A DNA stretch of 45,642 nucleotides from Alphaproteobacteria bacterium. Lineage in GTDB: Bacteria > Pseudomonadota > Alphaproteobacteria > UBA828. The notes under the pieces are model-generated. The model was not told where the DNA came from. It saw only the letters and a list, made by a program, of their open reading frames with translations, and did not search any database. Below are positions 44,744 to 45,642 of this stretch, piece by piece (within the stretch, counting starts at the first letter, position 1; each line of letters opens with the position of its first letter). The stretch covers positions 1 to 45,642 of the forward strand of contig JAJDXK010000109.1 in assembly GCA_022823305.1 (NCBI GenBank). The letters are read 5' to 3'. The position numbers and the translations under genes are program-made.

Positions 44744-45642
44744 GCGCCTCTCGTGCCGCCGGGGATCGGAGCGTCGCCCCGCTCGATGGCGTAGCCGCCG
44801 TGCGGCCGGGCCGCGTCGGGGACGAGCGTGAGTGGGACGCCGAGCCAGCGCGCGAGGGCGTCCTCGCCGAGGGCGGCGAGGGCCTCGAGCAGGGCCGGCG
44901 CGGCGCGCAAGCTCAGCGCGCGGGCGCCGCTCACCGCCTCGCGCCGCAAGGCCTGCGCCGCCTCGTGGGCCACGGCGTCGAGCCGCGGCCTGCGACCGCC
45001 CAGGGCGCCGCCCGCGGGCTCGGTCAGGGCGTCCAGCAGGCTCGGGCCGAGGCGCTGGCGGTTGACCTCCACCAGGCCGCCGGCGCTGACGCCGAGCACG
45101 CGGTGGGGGGTGCGGTCGGGCGTGAGCGCGCGCCTGAGAGCCGCAAGCTGCGCCTCACGGCGCCGGGCGCTGCTGCGGCCGGCGAAGTCGATGGCGATCA
45201 GCCCGCCGAGGTTGCGCAGCACGATCTCGCGGCCGCAGGCTTCCGCCGTCTCGGCCGCAGCGGCTTCGGCCGCCTGGCTCGTGTCCGCGTCGATGGCGCA
45301 AAGCGCGCGGGTCTCCTCGACGGTGAGCCTGGCGCCGCCGGGCAGGACGATCTCGGGCTCGAGCGCCGCCGCCAGCCGGCCGGCGCAGTCGTGGCGCTCG
45401 AAGAGCGGCGGCGACGCCGGGGCGAGGGAAAGCGCCGGGGCGAGGTCGGGTGCCTCGTCCGCCGCCAGCGCCCGCGCCCGCGCGAGCGTGGCCTCGTCGT
45501 CGATCGGGATGTCTGCGATCCCCGGCGCCGCCACGTCGCGCAGGAGGCGCCCGAGCAGGCCGCCTGCGTGCCAGAGCCGGCGGGGCGTGGCATCGCGCCT
45601 GGCGTCGTCCTCGATCTCCCGCCAGCGCGCCGCGAGCGTGGC
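44728..45642 (-). CDS. Ribonuclease E/G family protein (N-terminus outside window)
   Basis: The visible 304 residues run from within the S1/sensor part to the end. ALWAARWREIEDDARRD-like text at the window edge, RLLRDVAAPGIADIPID, FERHDCAGRLAAALEPEIVLPGGA and the catalytic metal site with CAIDADTSQ and GLIAIDF match RNase E/G. It lacks the long C-terminal scaffold of RNase E and, in the visible part, the zinc-link cysteines, so it resembles the short RNase G-like form of some alphaproteobacteria. Its stop overlaps the antiporter start by 16 bp. The start lies past 45642. Confidence 0.85.
   Translation of the reverse strand, partial: ATLAARWREIEDDARRDATPRRLWHAGGLLGRLLRDVAAPGIADIPIDDEATLARARALAADEAPDLAPALSLAPASPPLFERHDCAGRLAAALEPEIVLPGGARLTVEETRALCAIDADTSQAAEAAAAETAEACGREIVLRNLGGLIAIDFAGRSSARRREAQLAALRRALTPDRTPHRVLGVSAGGLVEVNRQRLGPSLLDALTEPAGGALGGRRPRLDAVAHEAAQALRREAVSGARALSLRAAPALLEALAALGEDALARWLGVPLTLVPDAARPHGGYAIERGDAPIPGGTRGACSTR

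Overview
The window is a GC-rich stretch of chromosome, most likely from an alphaproteobacterium of the Rhodospirillales/Rhodobacterales type. The pointers are an sdhCDAB-mdh operon, a single-chain pyruvate carboxylase, many MaoC, MR/MLE, Gfo/Idh and luciferase-like oxidoreductases, and a heat-shock gene with an alphaproteobacterial-style RNA thermometer. The genus cannot be named from the sequence alone. Genes are dense on both strands. Nearly all share the same high-GC codon use, except the restriction-modification gene at 6.3-9.4 kb and an AT-richer islet at 40.1-41.4 kb.

Layout. 1-5.0 kb (minus): an AlkB-like dioxygenase, then sdhC-sdhD-sdhA-sdhB-mdh (mdh cut by the window edge). 5.2-9.4 kb (plus): an adenosine kinase that has lost its stop codon and reads in frame into a foreign single-chain restriction-modification enzyme. 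9.5-14.5 kb: a luciferase-like oxidoreductase, a DMT permease, a rhodanese, a hydroxyacyl-CoA/carnitine-type dehydrogenase, msrB, and an ornithine-cyclodeaminase homologue divergent from a LysR regulator. 15.8-20.0 kb: pyruvate carboxylase overlapping a GntR/FCD regulator. 20.0-22.3 kb: a metal module (NicO-type permease and an orphan ZnuA-type binding protein), each gene with its own palindromic operator-like site. 22.4-25.9 kb: an apparent operon of a Gfo/Idh oxidoreductase, an F420:NADPH oxidoreductase, an F420-type luciferase-like oxidoreductase and a DUF1348 protein.

25.9-35.1 kb: gamma-glutamyltransferase, an SDR without its catalytic Tyr/Lys, a small protein, gloA, ilvA, a DM13 protein, an Hsp20 gene with an RpoH-like promoter and a ROSE-like thermometer, carbonic anhydrase next to a divergent YrdC-fold protein, and an enolase-superfamily enzyme. 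35.2-35.6 kb is a deletion scar: the 5' part of an exopolysaccharide-type winged-helix regulator and the 3' end of a glycosyltransferase, joined by about 50 bp that encode the core of a tyrosine-recombinase active-site box. 35.6-40.0 kb: universal stress protein, membrane pentapeptide-repeat protein, MaoC hydratase and an enantioselective-type amidase. 40.1-41.4 kb is an AT-richer islet with an oversized tRNA gene, a hypothetical winged-helix protein, palindromes and short direct repeats. 41.4-45.6 kb: RidA, acyl-CoA synthetase, tRNA-Phe, a Ca2+/Na+ antiporter and a truncated RNase E/G.

Most of this is core and peripheral metabolism. The parts most worth a second look are the kinase/restriction-enzyme junction with a 10-bp repeat at each edge, the recombinase scar at 35.4 kb, the Hsp20 5' leader, the two operators of the metal module, and the anomalous tRNA.
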